Assembly: GCF_010378095.1 (NCBI RefSeq) | Contig: NZ_WNJL01000036.1 | Coordinates: 1-7,507 of the forward strand | Length of the DNA: 7,507 nucleotides | Direction: 5' to 3' | Origin: Acidithiobacillus ferrianus | GTDB taxonomy: Bacteria; Pseudomonadota; Gammaproteobacteria; Acidithiobacillales; Acidithiobacillaceae | Shown: positions 5,472 through 7,507 of the stretch, one piece after another | Numbering within the stretch: the first letter of the stretch is position 1 | How the letters are laid out: the number at the start of each line of letters is the position of its first letter | Position numbers and translations under genes: made by a program | The notes under the pieces: generated by a model | Told to the model about the DNA's origin: nothing | What the model saw: only the letters and a program-made list of their open reading frames with translations | The model's database searches: none

Positions 5472-5485
5472 ACTCCCCGTTGGGC
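5423..5485 (+). other. attC site 3, intact
   Basis: The left box is TTCTAAC (5423-5429) and the right box GTTGGGC (5479-5485). The arms GTTCCAGCGGACGC and GCGCTCCGCTGAAC pair, with an extra C in the left arm that sets polarity. The centre is short (ACCACGATGCG). At 63 bases it is of classical size. The integrase would cut between G5479 and T5480. It overlaps the end of the brnA-like gene. Confidence 0.9.
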
Positions 5486-6172
5486 CATAATGAAAACACG
5501 TGCCATACGCTCCGATGTACCACCCGGAAGTGCAATCAACGCACGATTAACCGGTGCATATTTTCACGATTGCTACGTTATATCTGTTCCCGACACTACA
5601 CGCACTGCGCTCAGCTACTTCCTAACTGCTTTGGCAAATACCCCACCTTGGGTTAATTCGCTCATGGCGTTGCGGAACAAGGTGGTTCGATTTGCCGGCT
5701 TAAAAGACCTTGGTGGCCTTGGAGAGTTGAGCCCATCAAAGCCTGCGTCAACTTATGCGCCTGGAGATCGAGTAGGTATCTTCACACTCATTTCCAATTC
5801 ACCCAATGAGGCGTTGCTGGGAGATCGCGACAAGCATCTGGATGTCGTGCTCTCCGTCTATAAGCATCCTTCTGGCCCAAGTGGCGTTCAGCCCATTTCG
5901 GTAACAACAGTTGTCCATATTCACAACCTGTTGGGGCGAATTTACATGCTTCCGGTCACGCCACTGCATAGACTCATCGCACCAGCAGTACTCACTCGCA
6001 TCATAGGTGGGCAAAATGCGGCCTAACCTTGCGTTCGAGTGTCGAACACCGGGGCGTCGGGCGCACAGCCCCCGCGAACCCCTTGTTCGAGCGGATACCG
6101 CTACGCCCGCGTGAGCCTCCGCGCACTCCGTGCCCTCCGGCCTCACGCGGGTGCCGCACAACTCGCGCCCCG
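5480..6172 (+). mobile_element. Integron gene cassette 4 (DUF2867-like protein)
   Basis: The left box GTTGGGC and the attC left box GCCTAAC (6021-6027) are complementary apart from one G-T pair. It holds one gene, starting 10 bases into the cassette and ending inside the attC box. Both flanking attC sites are uninterrupted by introns, so this is the cassette here most likely still to be excisable. Confidence 0.88.
5490..6026 (+). CDS. DUF2867-like protein
   Basis: This 178-residue protein resembles the DUF2867 family, whose function is not established. Recognisable parts are the region PPWVNSLMALRNKVVRFAGL (52-71), the acidic-histidine motif LGDRDKHLDVVLSVY (109-123), and VTTVVHIHNLLGRIYMLPVT with PLHRLIAPAVLTR (about 138-170). 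No signal peptide or membrane segment is clear. The ATG at 5490 is only five bases after the core box and has no Shine-Dalgarno site, common for cassette genes read from an outside promoter. The TAA stop is part of the attC box GCCTAAC. It probably depends on transcription from upstream, including the brnTA promoter. Confidence 0.85.
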   Translation: MKTRAIRSDVPPGSAINARLTGAYFHDCYVISVPDTTRTALSYFLTALANTPPWVNSLMALRNKVVRFAGLKDLGGLGELSPSKPASTYAPGDRVGIFTLISNSPNEALLGDRDKHLDVVLSVYKHPSGPSGVQPISVTTVVHIHNLLGRIYMLPVTPLHRLIAPAVLTRIIGGQNAA

Positions 6173-6178
6173 TTATGC
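6021..6178 (+). other. attC site 4, long and branched
   Basis: The left box is GCCTAAC (6021-6027) and the right box GTTATGC (6172-6178). The outer arms GCG..CGAGT and ACTCG..CGC pair with a TT bulge. Inside are at least two further hairpins: TCGAACA with TGTTCGA (about 6043-6095) and the perfect ten-base CCCGCGTGAG with CTCACGCGGG (about 6108-6151). At 158 bases it is at or beyond the upper end of usual attC length. No gene lies in this stretch. Confidence 0.78.
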
Positions 6179-6846
6179 CGACTAAATTGATGTCTATGGA
6201 AAGTTACACGACACCCGAGTGGAGAAATTCCGCACTCATTACGATTGACACACAATGCGACACCCTTGATGGTCAGCCATTCGAGATTCCAGGGACAACG
6301 GCAATTCTTCCGCGTATGAAGTCGCTCCTTGCCGCCTTTCGTTTGTCGGGGCGACCAATTATTCACATTGTACGAATCTATCAGGCTGACGGATCGAACG
6401 TTGATTTATGCCGCAAAGAGCTTGTAAGAAAGGGCGCGCACTTGGTTTTGGCAAGGTCTTCTGGGTGTCAATTGGCATCGGACATTCTTCCCCAAAAAGG
6501 AATACTACTTGACGAAGGCCTGCTGCTTTCTCATGACATCCAAACAATCGGCGCTAACGAGGTGGTGATCTACAAACCTCGCTGGGGCGCGTTTTACAAT
6601 ACGCCTCTAGAGCAGTATCTCCGCAAACAGAATATTTCAACACTCATATTTTCCGGGTGTAATTTCCCGAACTGTCCACGCACCTCGATTTACGAGGCAA
6701 GCGAAAGAGATTTTCGGGTTGTGCTGGTAGATGATGCTGTCTCCGGTCTTTACGATCAGGGGCGGATTGAAATGAAAAATATCGGAATTGAATTGTTGTC
6801 AACAAACCTAGTCATTGATGCAGTTAAGCACAGCAATAAAGCATAA
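6175..6846 (+). CDS. Isochorismatase-family cysteine hydrolase
   Basis: This 223-residue protein belongs to the isochorismatase-like (nicotinamidase-like) cysteine hydrolases. The catalytic triad is visible: D25 in LITIDTQ, K134 in YKPRWGAF and C167 in FSGCNFPNCPRTS. The following TSIYEASERDFRVVLVDDAVSG is the usual post-Cys helix and strand. Its substrate (isochorismate, nicotinamide, N-carbamoyl or another amide) cannot be assigned. The frame extends upstream to 6130, but that part is attC sequence. The start is placed at the ATG at 6175, which lies inside the core box; the ATGs at 6190 and 6196 are possible and none has a Shine-Dalgarno site. The stop TAA lies in the attC box GCATAAC. It probably depends on outside transcription. 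Confidence 0.88.
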   Translation: MPTKLMSMESYTTPEWRNSALITIDTQCDTLDGQPFEIPGTTAILPRMKSLLAAFRLSGRPIIHIVRIYQADGSNVDLCRKELVRKGAHLVLARSSGCQLASDILPQKGILLDEGLLLSHDIQTIGANEVVIYKPRWGAFYNTPLEQYLRKQNISTLIFSGCNFPNCPRTSIYEASERDFRVVLVDDAVSGLYDQGRIEMKNIGIELLSTNLVIDAVKHSNKA

Positions 6847-6898
6847 CCCGTCAGTCGAGAGGGACTGCGCAAAAGCGCGCAGCCCCTCACTTTTACGT
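6841..6898 (+). other. attC site 5, split by intron D
   Basis: The left box is GCATAAC (6841-6847). The arms AGTCGAGAGGGACTGCGC and GCGCGCAGCCCCTCACTT pair around an AAAA loop, with extra bases (CGA and A) in the left arm. The right box is cut after ACGT (6895-6898), exactly where intron D starts. Confidence 0.85.
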
Positions 6899-7507
6899 GT
6901 GCGCCGGGCATGGCGCGTTACTTCGCAGGTGAGAGTCCTGTGGCCAGGTATACGCAGAGCCGAAGGCAAGGAGAAGGGCAAGGGCGTCGTCGCGAGGCGG
7001 GGACTGGAGGAAGCCCAATCCGAAGCTGCGGGGCGATGAATAAAAACCGGATATGAGGCGTGATGCATCCGGGGCGAGCGGGCACGTGACCGCGAAGCCC
7101 TCCATCTGCGAATGGGGTGCATTTTGTAAATCCGGCGTCTATGCAGTGAAGGTAACGTGTCTTACCCCGGGAGATCTCCCCGGTGCTTCGGAAGCTCGAA
7201 GCTGGGCGTTTGGAAACGAACGCTGAATACCGTGGAGAAGTCAGTAGAGGGCATAGTAAGCGGCGCCCCCGCCGAAGGCCCGAACGATGAAAGACGAAGG
7301 ACCATGATGGAGAGAGACGGGAACGCATCTGACCACCTGCCAAGGCAGGCTGCGGGCATACCGCAGGATGAACTCGTCGCTGGACCGTCAGGACAACCGG
7401 AGTCGATTCACCCCCAAGCGTTGCTGGCCCAGGTGTTGGACCGCTTCATCCAGCAAGCCATTGCGCAAGTTATATCGGCCCAATGGGAACCGCATTTTCA
7501 CCGCCAC
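6899..7507 (+). mobile_element. Group II intron copy D, 5' portion (right end outside window)
   Basis: It starts GTGCGCCGGGC after exon ACGT. It follows copy B closely through domain I and the hairpin near 7165-7183 (CCGGG and CCCCGG around AGATCT), with scattered base changes. It lacks the six-base insertion of B and the 55-base loss of C, so it is the best-preserved 5' half here. Bases 6899-7303 contain no gene, only intron RNA. The reverse transcriptase begins at 7304 and already carries a deletion. Domains V and VI should lie to the right of the window. Confidence 0.93.
7304..7507 (+). pseudogene. Group II intron reverse transcriptase, in-frame deletion, runs off the window
   Basis: The ATG at 7304 (or 7307) follows GAAGGACC. 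The first residues (ERDGNASD, then ESIHPQALLAQVLDR) match the start of copy B. After residue 47 the protein should continue ENLRRAL and the RT0 block. Instead it jumps to FIQQAIAQVISAQWEPHFHRH, which belongs to the RT1/RT2 part. The junction falls at GACCG, which occurs at the same position in copy B (GACCGGGAG), consistent with deletion between short repeats. The frame stays open to the edge. By comparison with the usual family layout the whole RT0 region is missing (60 or more residues), so the enzyme is probably impaired. The full state cannot be judged because the C-terminal part is not in the window. Confidence 0.85.

Larger units (their letters stand above)
4302..5479 (+). mobile_element. 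Integron gene cassette 3 holding two TA modules
   Basis: The left box is GT + TGGGT (split by intron C). The right end is the intact attC at 5423-5485. Both an addiction-module antitoxin/RelE-ParE-like pair and a BrnT/BrnA-like pair lie inside, with no attC between them. The two end boxes (GTTGGGT and TTCTAAC) are not good complements, so this may be two cassettes fused by loss of an internal attC. Confidence 0.65.
6173..6898 (+). mobile_element. Integron gene cassette 5 (isochorismatase-family hydrolase)
   Basis: The left box GTTATGC and the attC left box GCATAAC (6841-6847) are exact reverse complements, as expected for a cassette that once circularised. One gene fills it. The right attC is interrupted by intron D. 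Confidence 0.88.

Noticed and set aside
6130..6174. Upstream ATG extension of the hydrolase
   Set aside because: Those codons are attC 4 arm sequence belonging to the previous cassette; the cassette boundary is at 6172/6173.
6808..7343. Several reverse-strand open frames of 70-140 codons
   Set aside because: They run through attC 5 and intron D domain I. Similar frames appear over copies B and C only because the intron sequence is repeated.
1..7507. CRISPR array, tRNA or rRNA genes
   Set aside because: The repeated units are intron copies and attC hairpins; I saw no regularly spaced short repeats and no tRNA or rRNA signature.

Overview
This window is a stretch of an integron gene-cassette array whose recombination sites (attC) have been repeatedly invaded by group II introns. 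The strongest evidence is internal. For three cassettes, the 7-base core box at the left end (5' box, GTTATAT, GTTGGGC or GTTATGC) is the exact or near-exact reverse complement of the box that opens the attC at the right end (ATATAAC, GCCTAAC, GCATAAC). Between the boxes lie attC hairpins with the typical asymmetric extra base in the left arm. The varied attC sites, the mixed GC content from gene to gene and the many toxin-antitoxin (TA) pairs suggest an environmental proteobacterium, probably gamma or beta. The species cannot be named from this sequence, and the integrase gene is not in the window.

Layout, left to right. Positions 1-488: 3' part of intron A (decayed reverse transcriptase, domains V and VI). 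489-2274: cassette 1, an AT-rich 568-residue protein of unknown family with a possible PD-(D/E)xK nuclease motif, plus its attC. 2275-3161: intron B, with the middle of its reverse transcriptase deleted. 3162-3934: cassette 2, a reverse-strand vapB/vapC-type TA pair with its own promoter and operator, plus attC. 3935-4301: intron C, a 367-base relic. 4302-5479: cassette 3, which holds two TA modules: an addiction-module antitoxin with a RelE/ParE-type toxin broken by an in-frame TGA, then a BrnT/BrnA-like pair, ending in an intact attC. 5480-6172: cassette 4, a DUF2867-like protein, ending in an unusually long branched attC. 6173-6898: cassette 5, an isochorismatase-family hydrolase, plus attC. 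6899-7507: 5' part of intron D, whose reverse transcriptase carries an in-frame deletion and runs off the window.

All introns lie in the same direction as the cassettes. Where both sides can be seen they split the right-hand attC box as ACGT | TRRRY, one base downstream of the expected integrase cut (G|TT). This should stop the split attC sites from working as DNA recombination sites, fixing the cassettes in place, while RNA splicing would rejoin the exon. No copy in view has an intact reverse transcriptase, so any mobility would need an enzyme from elsewhere. The three TA modules carry their own promoters or operators, as expected for modules that stabilise cassette arrays. The 568-residue protein has no visible promoter of its own and probably depends on transcription through intron A. 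It is the best candidate for an undescribed, possibly defence-related, function.
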